64,000 nucleotides of DNA from Watersipora subatra (taxonomy: Eukaryota > Bryozoa > Gymnolaemata > Cheilostomatida > Watersiporidae). Position 1 is the stretch's first letter; each line of letters begins with the position of its first letter. The notes under the pieces were generated by a model. The model was not told the DNA's origin. It ran no database searches and was given only the letters and a program-made list of their open reading frames with translations. This document shows, piece after piece, positions 11,103-23,795 of this stretch. The position numbers and the translations under genes were made by a program. Location: NCBI RefSeq assembly GCF_963576615.1, contig NC_088717.1, positions 23,401,344 to 23,465,343 on the forward strand, in the 5' to 3' direction.

Positions 11103-11328
11103 AGAAAAAAAGCAGTTTGCAAAAACAGCTCTACTTCAAATTTTTTGTATGGAATATCAAAATAGTAAGTTTTTTAATTCTAATACCAAAGTGTGGTTTC
11201 ACATCATTGTGGATCATGACTATTTTTACTTTAAGCACTTACGGGACTAATTATGTGGTTACGAGTGAAAAAAAAAAGAAATTAACAGAAAGATCATCAC
11301 AAACTATCATGTTATTGTTGCTGATTAG

Positions 11329-14300
11329 CACAACTCTATCACTTAGTACCATGTACAGCTCTATCACTTAGTACCATGTACAGCTCTATCACTTAGTACC
11401 ATGTACAGCTCTATCACTTAGTACCATGTACAGCTCTATTACTTAGTACCGTGTACAGCTCTATCACTTAGTACCATGTACAGCTCTATCACTTAGTACC
11501 ATGTACAGCTCTATTACTTAGTACCGTGTACAGCTCTATCACTTAGTACCATGTACAGCTCTATTACTTAGTACCATGTACAGCTCTATCACTTAGTACC
11601 ATGTACAGCTCTATTACTTAGTACCATGTACAGCTCTATCACTTAGTACCATGTACAGCTCTATCACTTAGTACCATGTTCAGCTCTTTCACTTAGTACC
11701 GTGTACAGCTCTATTACTTAGTACCATGTACAGCTCTATTACTTAGTACCATGTCCAGCTCTATTACTTAGTACCATGTACAGCTCTATCACTTAGTACC
11801 ATGTACAGCTCTATTACTTAGTACCATGTACAGCTCTATTACTTAGTACCATGTACAGCTATATTACTTAGTACCATGTACAGCTCTATCACTTAGTACC
11901 ATGTACAGCTCTATTACTCAGTACCATGTACAACTCTATTACTTAGTACCATGTACAGCTCTATCACTTAGTACCATGTACAGCTCTATCACTTAGTACC
12001 ATGTACAGCTGTGTCACTTAGTACCGTGTACAGCTCTATCACTTAGTACCATGTACAGCTCTATTACTTAGTACCATGTACAGCTCTATCACTTAGTGCC
12101 ATGTACAGCTCTATCACTTAGTACCATGTACAGCTCTGTCACTTAGTACCATGTACAGCTCTATTACTTAGTACCATGTACAGCTCTATCACTTAGTAAC
12201 ATGTACAGCTCTATCACTTAGTGCCATGTACAGCTCTATCACTTAGTACCATGTACAGCACTATCACTTAGTACCATGTACAGCTCTGTCACTTAGTACC
12301 ATGTACAGCTCTATTACTCAGTACAATGTACAGCTCTACCACTTAGTACCATGTACAGCTCTATCACTTAGTACCATGTACAGCTCTATCACTTAGTACC
12401 ATGTACAGCCCTATTACTTATTAACATGTACAGCTCTATTACTTAATACCATGTACAGCTCTATTACTTAGTACCATGTACAGCTCTATTACTTAGTACC
12501 GTGTACAACTCTATTACTTAGTACCATATACAGCTCTATTACTTAGTACCATGTACAGCTCTATCACTTAGTACCATGTACAGCACTATCACTTAGTACC
12601 ATGTACAGCTCTGTCACTTAGTACCATGTACAGCTCTATTACTTAGTACCGTGTACAGCTCTATCACTTCGTACCATGTACAGCTCTATTACTTAGTGCC
12701 ATGTACAGCTCTATCACTTAGTACCATGTACAGCACTATCACTTAGTACCATGTACAGCTCTATCACTTAGTACCATGTACAGCTCTATCACTTGGTACC
12801 ATGTACAGCTCTATTACTTAGTACCATGTACAGCTCTATTACTTAGTACCATGTACAGCTCTATCAGTTAGTACCATGTTCAGCTCTTTCACTTAGTACC
12901 GTGTACAGCTCTATTACTTAGTACCATGTACAGCTCTATTACTTAGTACCATGTCCAGCTCTATCACTTAGTACCATGTACAGCTCTATCACTTAGTACC
13001 ATGTTCAGCTCTTTCACTTAGTACCATGTACAGCTCTATTACTTAGTACCATGTACAGCTCTATTACTTAGTACCATGTCCAGCTCTATTACTTAGTACC
13101 ATGTACAGCTCTATCACTTAGTACCATGTACAGCTCTATTACTTAGTACAATGTACAGCTCTATTACTTAGTACCATGTACAGCTATATTACTTAGTACC
13201 ATGTACAGCTCTATCACTTAGTACCATGTACAGCTCTATTACTCAGTACCATGTACAGCTCTATTACTTAGTACCATGTACAGCTCTATCACTTAGTACC
13301 ATGTACAGCTCTATCACTTAGTACCATGTACAGCTGTGTCACTTAGTACCGTGTACAGCTCTATCACTTAGTACCATGTACAGCTCTATTACTTAGTACC
13401 ATGTACAGCTCTATCACTTAGTGCCATGTACAGCTCTATCACTTAGTACCATGTACAGCTCTGTCACTTAGTACCATGTACAGCTCTATTACTTAGTACC
13501 ATGTACAGCTCTATCACTTAGTAACATGTACAGCTCTATCACTTAGTGCCATGTACAGCTCTATCACTTAGTACCATGTACAGCACTATCACTTAGTACC
13601 ATGTACAGCTCTGTCACTTAGTACCATGTACAGCTCTATTACTTAGTACCGTGTACAGCTCTATCACTTCGTACCATGTACAGCTCTATTACTTAGTGCC
13701 ATGTACAGCTCTATCACTTAGTACCATGTACAGCTCTATCACTTAGTAACATGTACAGCTCTATCACTTAGTACCATATACAGCTCTATCACTTAGTACC
13801 ATGTACAGCTCTATTACTTAGTACCATGTACAGCTCTATTACTTAGTACCATGTACAGCTCTATCACTTAGTACCATGTACAGCTCTATCACTTAGTACC
13901 ATGTACATCTCTATCACTTAGTACCATGTACAGCTCTATTACTTAGTGCCATGTACAGCTCTATCACTTAGTAACATGTACAGCTCTATCACTTAGTGCC
14001 ATGTACAGCTCTATCACTTAGTACCATGTACAGCTCTATCACTTAGTACCATGTACAGCTCTATTACTTAGTACCATGTACAGCTCTATTACTCAGTACA
14101 ATGTACAGCTCTACCACTTAGTACCATGTACAGCTCTATCACTTAGTACCATGTACAGCTCTATCACTTAGTACCATGTACAGCTCTATCACTTAGTACC
14201 ATGTACAGCTCTATTACTTAGTACCATGTACAGCTCTATTACTTAGTACCATGTACAGCTCTATTACTTAGTACCATGTACAGCTCTATTACTTAGTACC

Positions 14301-14924
14301 ATGTACAGCTCTCTCACTTAGTACCATGTACAGCTCTATCACTTAGTACCATGTACAGCTCTATCACTTAGTAACATGTACAGCTCTATCACTTAGTACC
14401 ATGTACAGCCCTATTACTTATTAACATGTACAGCTCTATTACTTAGTGCCATGTACAGCTCTATTACTTAGTACCATGTACAGCTCTATTACTTAGTACC
14501 GTGTACAACTCTATTACTTAGTACCATATACAGCTCTATTACTTAGTGCCATGTACAGCTCTATCACTTAGTACCATATACAGCTCTATTACTTAGTACC
14601 ATGTACAGCTCTATCACTTAGTACCATGTACAGCTCTATCACTTAGTACCAAGTACAGCTATATCACTTAGTACCATGTACAGCTCTATCACTTAGTACC
14701 ATGTACATCTCTATCACTTAGTACCATGTACAGCTCTATTACTGAGTACCATGTACAGCTCTATCACTTCGTACCATGTACAGCTCTATCACTTAGTACC
14801 ATGTACAGCTCTATCACTTAGTACCATGTACAGCTTTATTACTTAGTACCATGTACAGCTCTATCACTTAGTACCATGTACAGCTCTATTACTTAGCACC
14901 ATATACAGCTCTATTACATAGTAC
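11329..14924. repeat. 25-bp satellite array, about 144 copies
   Basis: An unbroken head-to-tail array of a 25-bp unit (core CAGCTCTATCACTTAGTACC followed by ATGTA). The commonest variants are C/T at the tAtC/TACT position and ACC/GCC/AAC before ATG. Rare variants recur in the same order 1,325 bp apart (53 units), and a 125-bp (5-unit) sub-duplication lies at about 12871-13005, so it grew by segmental duplication. It has no coding potential. Confidence 0.95.
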
Positions 14925-14994
14925 TTTTGACCAAAATTATTCATGCGAAAATATTAGATCTTAAAGCATCTCACGTGCAGGTTAACGCTCTGAT

Positions 14995-15415
14995 ATGCCT
15001 TGACATGTTAAGACAAGGTCTGATATGTTCTGATACGGTCTGCTACACTCTGTTACACTCTGATACAATCTGATATACTCTGATACTCTCTAATATAGTT
15101 TGAAACCCTCTAACATACTCTGATATACTCTGAAATACTCTGATGCACTCTGATATACTATGATACACTTTAATCTACTCTGATATACTCTAATACACTT
15201 TGATACACTCTGATATACTGTGATACACTCTAATCTACTCTGATATACTTTATATACTCTGATATACTTTTATGCACTCTGATATATTTTGAAACACTGT
15301 GATACACTTTGATATACTGTGATATACCTTGATATATTCTGGGATACTCTGAGACACTCTGATACACTCTGATATACTCTAATATACTCTGATATACTTT
15401 GATATGCTTTGATAT
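14995..15415. repeat. degenerate short tandem repeat TCTGATACAC
   Basis: About 40 degenerate units of roughly 10 bp of the form ACTCTGATAT/ACTCTGATAC. It begins about 70 bp after the 25-bp satellite. Confidence 0.8.
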
Positions 15416-16215
15416 GCATCATCAGTCTACTGTCAAACAACTGTTAAACAAGGTAAGTTTATGACAGATACGTTGACTTCTCTGTGACATTGATTAAAGT
15501 TTTAGTTAAATCTTACTCTTGCAAATTTCATAGATTAAAGATGAACTCCATAGATTCAGTACAAAAAACAAAGTTGAATGCTTTAAATAAACTTGACTTT
15601 ATCACATTATTTACTCTAAATACTCAAAAAATGTTTGAACTAGCTACAAATGCTTGCTATATTAGATTGTTCATATGATTTTTCCAAGTTTTACAAAAAC
15701 AGATATTATGATGTAATAAATAGTTGAACAGACAAACATGCCATGCGCCAACTTATCCTCTCTATTGCAAATTATCAATCAGCATAATCTTGCACCAACA
15801 ATAAACCTGTTCGTCTGTTTGATCTGCCTTTTTGAGTAATCACACTGTTTCTTGATTGTTGTAGGATGACTAGTAGGATGGTATCATTTTTTGGAGTTTT
15901 CTACACCTGAATTACTATCTCTTGCCCACCTAATAGCACTGGTCATTGAGGACAAAATCTTGCCTAAAGATCTCTTGATTTGACGATATATTTACCTGGT
16001 CTATTTCAAAAATAAATGTATATGTTTTGCTAAAATGACAACTATTTCTGTTATTTTTTACAATTATCTATGTAAACACAAATTTTTTTACTTTACCTCT
16101 ATTTGTGTTCAAGCTATGCATGTATATTCATATAACTATATATATAAATGTATATTATATAAACATATATTATATAAATGTGTGTTATATAAATGTATCT
16201 TATATAAATGTATAT
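15416..16215. other. no gene seen; AT-rich
   Basis: Intergenic DNA ending in a short tandem run of ATATAAATGTATATT-like units near 16137-16215. Confidence 0.4.
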
Positions 16216-16217
16216 AT

Positions 16218-16860
16218 ATAAATTTTGTGTCTGTTCATCTGTCCAGCTATAGGTATTAAAATCTTGAAATGAAAAGCTCCCTTTGCGCTGGATTTGAACT
16301 CATGGAGTTTACGACTGCAAGTTTTAAACCATGCATGTAACCACTGAGCTACACAGTCCTTAGATCTCTATCACTCTTATCAGATATCACATACTTTTTT
16401 CTCGTTTGCACTTACTAAATGACATATGAAAGGATACATTGCGCTCATGAGTTGTGATGAGTCTGTTATAAAATATTTCTGTCTGACTGTATGAAAGACG
16501 ATGGCTTTTGTTTTTTGCCGTACTAGAGCGAAGTCGTATTTGCTCTACGATATCGAAATTTTGAAATAATTGATCTCGAAAATAAAATTTCATGATTGTT
16601 GTACTTATTATGACAAAATGAAAAAAATGTGAATATGCTATTTTGCCGCTAACTTAGTTCGGTGTTATCCGTTATGATAAATACAGATTCACAAACAGCT
16701 AAGGAACAAAATTCTAATCAAAAGCATGAAGTTTACAAAAATACTTACTAAAACTTCCTTCAAGTGTGTGTTTAGTACGCTAAATTCATTCAAGTTAGAT
16801 TCAACGTTTATGTTTCCCGTCTGTGTCAAAGAGACACATATATTGATATACATTATATGA
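16218..16860 (-). mobile_element. dispersed about 1-kb repeat with tRNA-like SINE, minus copy
   Basis: In minus orientation this has an AAACTTCCTTCAAG...TTTAG block at about 16750-16800 and a tRNA-like segment at about 16270-16365. The latter has an A-box-like GTAGCTCAGTGGTTA and a B-box-like GAGTTCAAATCC. It ends in GATTTTAATA-CTATAGCTGGACAGA-type sequence. It sits head-to-head with the plus copy at 16900-17775. Confidence 0.6.
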
Positions 16861-16899
16861 TTTTCTGTGTTTGCATCAAAAGGCGAAAATATCATACAA

Positions 16900-17775
16900 A
16901 TGTATAGAGTGGTATTGAAACCAATATTAATTATCTAATGGAATCACCTGGTTAAAGTCATCTAAATCATCATCCTTAAAAATAGTAACAAAGCAATATG
17001 TTAACCTTAGTAACTATAGTTACCTACAATAACTTTAGTGCATTTTATTGGTTATGATATGCAAGAAAATGTAACATTACAATGTGTTACGTGCAGAACA
17101 TATCGTGGAGAGTTCTTACCTTTGGAACAGGCGTGTATATCGTGGAGAGTTCTTACCTTTGGAACAGGCGTGTAACATAAATGCTGAATCTAACCTATAT
17201 GAATTTAGCTTACTAAACACATATTTGAAGGAGGTTTTAGAATGTATTTTAGGAAACTTCAAACTTTTAACGAAATTTTATCACTCATTTGTTTGCAAAT
17301 CTGTTTTTTATCATAATGCATAACGTTGAACTGAGATGGCAAGCAACATATATATCTTAGTAATGTGTATAATCAACACACAAATCGCCAAATTTTAACT
17401 TGGAAAAAACTTTTTGTTGATGTCATATGGCGAAAAAACCAATTTTTCCAAATATGGCGAAAACAAAAAAGTATTCTTTTTTAATAGATTCGGGCAAAAA
17501 ACATTTCATAAGCAGCAGCATCGTAACCCGAAGGTGCGATGTATCAATTATTACGTCATTTAGCGTGTGCAATCAGGATACGGGTGTAAAGTATATAGTA
17601 AGTGCGATGGAATTGTAAGAGCGTTGTAGAATCGGGGTTACATGATTGGTTTACATGATTGGTGTGTTCAATTTTCATGAGCTCAAATCCAGCAGGAAGA
17701 GAGCTTTTATTTCAAGATTTTAAAAGCTATAGCTGGACGATTCGATTTACAGAATAACAGACACACAAACACCAA
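16900..17775 (+). mobile_element. dispersed about 1-kb repeat with tRNA-like SINE, plus copy
   Basis: It shares TATGTTAACCTTAGTAACTA, CGTGGAGAG-TCTTACCTTT and TTATCACTCATTTGTTTGCA blocks with 55735-56760 and 60945-61870. It ends in a tRNA-like part (GAGCTCAAATCC) and AGCTATAGCTGGACGA. A direct 34-bp duplication (ATATCGTGGAGAGTTCTTAC...) occurs at 17099-17168. Confidence 0.65.
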
Positions 17776-17779
17776 GATA

Positions 17780-17960
17780 TGTATATATATAATTATATAT
17801 ATAATATATATAATTTAAATATATATAGTTATATCAATAACTATATAGCCTATATCAATATAGTTAGTGATATAACTATATTGGTATATATAATTATATC
17901 AATGTAGTTATATCAATATACATGTATATGGATATATATTCATATATATATTCATATAAA
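17780..17960. repeat. AT-rich simple repeat
   Basis: TATATA-type sequence with imperfect units of TATATCAATATAGTTA. Confidence 0.75.
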
Positions 17961-18581
17961 TGACGTTTAAAGAACTGCACAAATGAATGACAGGATCTGA
18001 AGACAATGTAGGCATGCATGTAGAGATCTTCTCTCTACAAAAAAGTTGTCTCTAAAGTAACTTGAACTCACAGCCTATTGCTGCAAGTGAGCAACTGAAA
18101 CTAAGCAAACGGATGCGTTCAATTGAGTGTCCCTGTATTAACTTTAGCCACTTGTACTGTCTGCTGTCCATTCGTTTTGTCATCTGTCAAGCACTTGGCA
18201 GACAGTTAATTTTCCAAGAACTAGGCCTTGTGTATAAATTATTTAAAAACAATCAACTGCATAAATGAAATAATCATTTTTGTACAAAGTTTGTTTTTTG
18301 TCCAGATGCCTGGATGATTGGAAACATTTTTCCCTGTTTTTCCATCACTCGGTTCAAAAATCAGACCAATATTCAGCCAAATTCTACTAATTCGTAAAAA
18401 TATGGTATCAAAGAATTGGCATTTGATATAGCTTTGACGATATAGAACTTGTTAGCCGAGTGGTTACACCCTGCAAGTGTTTTCACAGATATAGTCATTT
18501 TTGATAAACACATCAAGTCAAACTATTTCAAAATCTAAAAATCAACGACTGTAGGTCGTTGTAATCAAAGGTTTTTGTGAT

Positions 18582-18984
18582 ACTCCACAGAGTTCAATCA
18601 GCCACTGCCCCTGTTTAGTATGTGGTACTACACAAAGTTCAATCAGCCACTGCCCCTGTTTAGTATGTGATACTACACAGAGTTTAATCAGCCACTGCCC
18701 CTGTTTAGTATGTGGTACTACACAGAGTTCAATCAGCCACTGCCCCTGTTTAGTATGTGGTACTACACAGAGTTCAATCAGCCACTGCCCCTGTTTAGTA
18801 TGTGGTACTACACAGAGTTCAATCAGCCACTGCCCCTGTTTAGTATGCGGTACTCCACAGAGTTCAATCAGCCACTGCCCCTGTTTAGTATGTGGTACTA
18901 CACAGAGTTCAATCAGCCACTGCCCCTGTTTAGTATGTGGTACTCCACAGAGTTCAATCAGTCACTGTCCCTGTTTAGTATGTG
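18582..18984. repeat. 45-bp minisatellite
   Basis: Nine copies of a 45-bp unit containing GAGTTCAATCAGCCACTGCC and CCTGTTTAGTATGTGGTACT. Because 45 is divisible by three, a 120-codon frame with period MWYYTEFNQPLPLFS runs through it. It has no leader, splice sites or flanking coding sequence and is treated as spurious. Confidence 0.9.
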
Positions 18985-19335
18985 GTCAATTATAGTGGTA
19001 ATTATAGTGGTAATAACTATCTGCATAGTTATTCCTCAATGCTTCAATAAAGTCGATTGGCACAGGTGCTAGAATGTTGGTCTACCATGCATAATGTCGT
19101 GCGGTCAAATTGTGCATGGTGCAGTCTTTAGTCCAACATTCAACAATGGCTTCAATCAAATGGATGAACAGGCTGAAAAACAGACAGCTCTTGCTGCAGT
19201 AAAAATTTTTGCTACTTTATGCAAATATAAAAAGTATATAATAAATATATTATTATTTATATTTTTAAATAAACTTTATAAATATATAAAAGTAGTGTGC
19301 AGATAACAAATAGCAGCTGGCTTTCTAAACAGAAC

Positions 19336-20660
19336 CTAATGTAGTTGCGACACACTTTAACACTCCCTGCTGACTGAACCTAATGTAGTTGCGACACACT
19401 TTAACACTCCCTGCTGCCTGAACCTAATGTAGTTGCAACACACTTTAACACTCCCTGCTGCCTGAACCTGATGTAGTTGCGACACACTTTAACACTCCCT
19501 GCTGACTGAACCTAATGTAGTTGCAACACACTTTAACACTCCCTGCTGCCTGAACCGAATGTAGTTGCGACACACTTTAATACTCCTTGCTGACTGAACC
19601 TAATGTAGTTGCGACACACTTTAACACTCCCTGCTGCCTGAACCTAATGTAGTTGCGACACACTTTAATACTCCTTGCTGACTGAACCTAATGTAGTTGC
19701 GACACACTTTAACACTCCTTGCTGACTGAACCTAATGTAGTTGCGACACACTTTAACACTCCTTGCTGACTGAACCTAATGTAGTTGTGACACACTTTAA
19801 CACTTCCTGCTGACTGAACCTAATGTAGTTGTGACACACTTTAACACTCTCTGCTGCCTGAACCTAATGTAGTTGTGACACACTTTAACACTCCCTGCTG
19901 CCTGAACCTAATGTAATTGCAACACACTTTAACACTCCCTGCTGACTGAACCTAATGTAGTTGTGACACACTTTAACACTTCCTGCTGACTGAACCTAAT
20001 GTAGTTGTGACACACTTTAACACTCCCTGCTGCCTGAACCTAATGTAGTTGTGACACACTTTAACACTCCCTGCTGCCTGAACCTAATGTAATTGCAACA
20101 CACTTTAACACTCCCTGCTGCCTGAACCTAATGTAGTTGCAACACACTTTAACACTCCCTGCTGCCTGAACCTGATGTAGTTGCGACACACTTTAACACT
20201 CCCTGCTGACTGAACCTAATGTAGTTGCAACACACTTTAACACTCCCTGCTGCCTGAACCTAATGTAGTTGCGACACACTTTAATACTCCTTGCTGACTG
20301 AACCTAATGTAGTTGCGACACACTTTAACACTCCTTGCTGACTGAACCTAATGTAGTTGCGACACACTTTAACACTCCCTGCTGACTGAACCTAATGTAG
20401 TTGTGACACACTTTAACACTTCCTGCTGACTGAACCTAATGTAGTTGCGACACACTTTAACACTCCTTGCTGACTGAACCTAATGTAGTTGCAACACACT
20501 TTAACACTCCCTGCTGACTGAACCTAATGTAGTTGCGACACACTTTAACACTCCCTGCTGCTACCTGAACCTAGTGTAGTTGCGACACACTTTAACACTC
20601 CCTGCTGACTGAACCTAATGTAGTTGCGACACACCCGAACACTCTCCTGCTGAGTGAACA
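19336..20660. repeat. 44-bp minisatellite, about 30 copies
   Basis: The unit is 44 bp (CTGAACCTAATGTAGTTGCG, then ACACACTTTAACACTCCCTG and CTGC). A CCTGATG variant recurs 704 bp apart (16 units) with the same neighbours, showing a higher-order period. Confidence 0.93.
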
Positions 20661-20671
20661 GGACTTTCATG

Positions 20672-20720
20672 ACTTTTTTGTCTGGTAGTCATGGTGTTCA
20701 TGACTACCAGACAAAAAAGT
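20672..20720. repeat. perfect 22-bp-stem hairpin
   Basis: The arms are ACTTTTTTGTCTGGTAGTCATG and its exact reverse complement, separated by GTGTT. It sits just at the end of the 44-bp array. Confidence 0.85.
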
Positions 20721-21261
20721 ATATTTTGTTATTGAACATTGATTTTGTTTGACACGATTTGTTTACAATATTTACATAAATATTAACACAAAGTTAAATA
20801 CCAAGTTACGATACTGAGTCAAATACCAGATATCTAGAACATGAGGATTTTATTGTGAACTTACTAAAGGATGCACTGAACAAATCAAATTGCTAGCTCC
20901 AATACTAGCTAACTCAAATTAGATATTGGCAATGTGGCAGGCTAATGGCAAGTGGCAGACAACTACATTACTTGCCACTGTTTATAAGCTGCTTTTAAGA
21001 CCCATGCAACATCGGGCATTCGGCTAGTTTATATACAAATTTAAGTAACTCCTAACAAAAGTGTAATTGTGTACTTACCAAAAGATGCACTCGACAATTG
21101 TGTTGCTAATTCTTTCAATCTTTTGTCAAAAAAGATAAGATGTACATATAACCTTAGTAGTTTCAAGTCTTGTATCAATTTTTATTCTTGACTTTATGAC
21201 ATCACATTGCAGTACCTTTTTATCTATAGATTTATTCATTTTTGTTGGCACTATATGTAAA

Positions 21262-21750
21262 ACATTTTCCCACGACCACACGAGCGGAGCGGAAGTGTGG
21301 GAGTTTTTATGATAAATGCATGTGCACACAACTTACGAAAATTATTCATCAACAATGAGACGAACCCTCGTCAAGAAATTTCATCAAAAGATTTAAGCAT
21401 CGGAATTTAAAGTCGTTAAAGTATAATAACGATACAAAACACATTTAAACCTATTTAAATATGTTACCAAGTCTTTGTAAACCTACGATAATATCTTAAA
21501 ACTTACCCATCTGATTGGATTATACACAGATAGACAGATTAATTTGAACGAAAATTGCCACAAAAAGCTTGGAAAGCTGAGTTTAATAAAAGTTAAGACC
21601 GAAAATTGAAACGCCAATAAAGCCGTGCGACCGATTGTAGAACTATTTAGCAGTGCGCATTTCACGAGAAAACCATGCTCATTTCATCAGTCTATGGCAA
21701 TTTTTACTTGTAATCGAATTTATTCGAAGGTTTCTGTAATAAACGTAGAC
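21262..21750 (-). repeat. dispersed 500-bp repeat, minus copy
   Basis: The reverse complement aligns along its length with 53215-53700. Shared blocks include TATGATAAATGCAT, ATTTAAATATGTTACCAAG, CCATCTGATTGGATTATACA and GCCGTGCGAC. No conserved frame; type undetermined. Confidence 0.7.
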
Positions 21751-22079
21751 CGTTTGAGGCGTAGACCGATTTACAGGTACGAAATTGTGGTACACAGTTT
21801 ATCAGCCTGTGTTTTTTGTCCAATCACCGAAGGTTTCATTATTTGAAACGTTAGCCGAAATTCTTTACAACTTATGTACAATCTAGGGCCGAACTACAAC
21901 GCCCCTTCATGACGAGTACATTTTTTATTTTGCTACAGTTTTATACGCGTGAATGCTCTTATTCGCTTTCTGTTAAAGATCGCTTATCAAAACCATTCTA
22001 CATTCAACGCAACCAACTTTCAAACTGTGTATAGTACACAGTAGCTTGCCATTTTGCTTCTAATTTTGCATTTCAGAGT

Positions 22080-22335
22080 TATAATAAACATATTTCTTTA
22101 TTGTTGTTGAATTACATACATTACAGTAAATTAGGCCTACAGCTTTATAACACTTTTATAACAGCTTTTATTTTGCTGCAGTTTGCAGAAATCTTCGAGA
22201 TGCATGAACGCTCATAGGTTTTCTATTATTGCTGTATTACTATATTAACAATATTGGTTATTTTAATAATATCAGTGCATTTTACTTATAATATTGGCCA
22301 ACATTGCATTTCTCCTATTGCAAGGGAGAGATATA
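22080..22335 (+). repeat. dispersed repeat carrying the Polinton-like insertion, copy 1
   Basis: Contains TATCAGTGCATTTTACTT, TAATATTGGCCAA and TTGCATTTCTCCTATTGCA, then an AGAGATATAAAC end. The same blocks recur at 28660-28790 (plus) and 52430-52660 (minus). The Polinton-like element begins just after ATATAAACGTG. Confidence 0.6.
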
Positions 22336-22341
22336 AACGTG
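22336..22341 (+). repeat. 6-bp target-site duplication AACGTG, left copy
   Basis: AACGTG abuts the left AGTAGT terminus; the same hexamer abuts the right terminus at 28523-28528. Confidence 0.75.
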
Positions 22342-22746
22342 AGTAGTATATAGAGAGCAGATCTACACACAAAAGTGACGGATCCAGCGGGGGGATAGAA
22401 AAAGGGGGTTGTGAATTAAATTGGCTAGGGGTGTAGATTGAATCGTGTGGAGTTGAATGAGATGTTGGGGTTTGGGGAGAAATTGTGGTGTAGAGTAGGG
22501 GGTTGAATTCGAGGGGTTACGGATCCGCTCCTGGCGTAATCGGCGGATTATTTGTGGATGAGTCATCCGATTAGCGGGGGATGAGTCATCCGATTAAACG
22601 CGGATTATCGTGGGATTAGTTGGGGGACTATTCGCGGATTAGTCGGGCGAATCGTCGCCGATTATCGGTGGAATAGTGGGGGTGAATATCTGGGACATCG
22701 AGGGCTGGATGGTTTTCCGGAGTGGATCTCGCGGATTATCGAGGAG
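22342..22746 (+). repeat. left terminal inverted repeat
   Basis: About 405 bp, relatively G-rich on this strand, with runs of CCGATTA/GCGGATTA. It matches the reverse complement of 28129-28522 with small indels. A 60-odd codon frame is open in both copies only because the repeats are alike; there is no other support for coding. Confidence 0.88.
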
Positions 22747-23410
22747 CGAAATTCACTTTCGCGAAATTCAATTTCGCGAAAGTTGACTATATAATATATA
22801 ATGTGTAATTTCGCGAAATCCAATTTCGCGAAAGTTGACTATGTAATGTATAATATGTAATTTTCGCGAAATCCAATTTCGCGAAATTCACTTCGCGAAA
22901 TTCGATTTCACGAAACTTGACTATATAATATATAATGTGTAATTTCGCGAAATTGAATTTCGTGAAATTACACATCATATATATTATATAGTCAACTTTC
23001 GCGAAATTGAATTTCGCGAAAGTGAATTTCGCGAAAGTAGACTATATAATATATATGTGTAATTTCGCGAAATTGAATTTCGCGAAATTCACTTTCGCGA
23101 AATTCAATTTCGCGAAAGTTGACTATATAATATATATAATGTGTAATTTCGCGAAATTCAATTTCGCGAAAGTTGACTATATAATATATATAATGTGTAA
23201 TTTCGCGAAATTCACTTTCGCGAAAGTTGACTATATAATATATATAATGTGTAATTTCGCGAAAGTTGACTATATAATATATATAATGTGTAATTTCGCG
23301 AAATTCACTTTCGCGAAAGTTGACTATATAATATATATAATGTGTAATTTCGCGAAATTCAATTTCGCGAAATTCACTTTCGCGAAATTCAATTTCGCGA
23401 AAATCTGTTT
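22747..23410. repeat. TTTCGCGAAA palindromic satellite, left array
   Basis: Alternating copies of the palindrome TTTCGCGAAA joined by TTGAA/TTCA/GTG spacers, and an AT palindrome GACTATATAATATATATAAT with GTGTAA. Units flip orientation several times. Open frames such as NFAKFNFAKVDYIIY are repeat translation. Confidence 0.9.
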
Positions 23411-23612
23411 ACTATTTTCGCTTCATTAATTCCTTTGGACACACCCATCATTCTTCAATTCACTATATAAGCGTTGCATAATCTGATGGAATATTCTGCC
23501 TCATTAACCATCTCTTGATGCCTACTTATATTTGAGAATTTGGGTCGATCGAGTGTTGATACCATAAGGCTTGTATGCTTCAGCTAGAATTCTGTTAGCC
23601 GGCTACTCGCGA

Positions 23613-23795
23613 TTAAGTTCGTTGAGTGTCGCTGTTTTCAGGGGCTGTTGTGTGGACAAGCGCCTTGGCATTCGACCTGATTGTTTTCCTAGGTTTACCT
23701 ATGGAATTCTCCTGTTTGGTTTGGCTTAACCATTCCATAACAGTCTCTCGACCAGTAAATAGATGAAGATGATGAACTAGTAAAGGGGCATACAT
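23613..23795 (-). CDS. unassigned 60-codon frame inside the Polinton-like element
   Basis: A non-repetitive minus-strand frame with a mixed, hydrophilic product (GRETVMEWLSQTKQENS, then a Lys/Arg-rich stretch), downstream of the protease relic on the same strand. Position suggests an element gene relic, but I recognise no domain. It may be chance. Confidence 0.25.
   Translation of the reverse strand: MYAPLLVHHLHLFTGRETVMEWLSQTKQENSIGKPRKTIRSNAKALVHTTAPENSDTQRT

Noticed and set aside
11329..14924. CRISPR array
   Set aside because: The 25-bp units are directly adjacent with no unique spacers, and the DNA is animal.
16281..16365. tRNA gene
   Set aside because: A and B boxes are present in inverted form but the arms do not close into a cloverleaf, and the same segment recurs as a SINE.
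18710..19072. 120-codon frame with a 15-residue repeat (MWYYTEFNQPLPLFS)
   Set aside because: It is translation of a 45-bp minisatellite; frame maintenance follows from 45 being divisible by three, and there is no leader or splice context.
22363..22566. Matching frames in both terminal inverted repeats (also 28313-28501)
   Set aside because: They are the same DNA in two inverted copies; no protein domain and no independent evidence of coding.
23007..23429. 140-codon frame NFAKFNFAKVDYIIY-type
   Set aside because: Translation of the TTTCGCGAAA palindromic satellite; period length explains the open frame.
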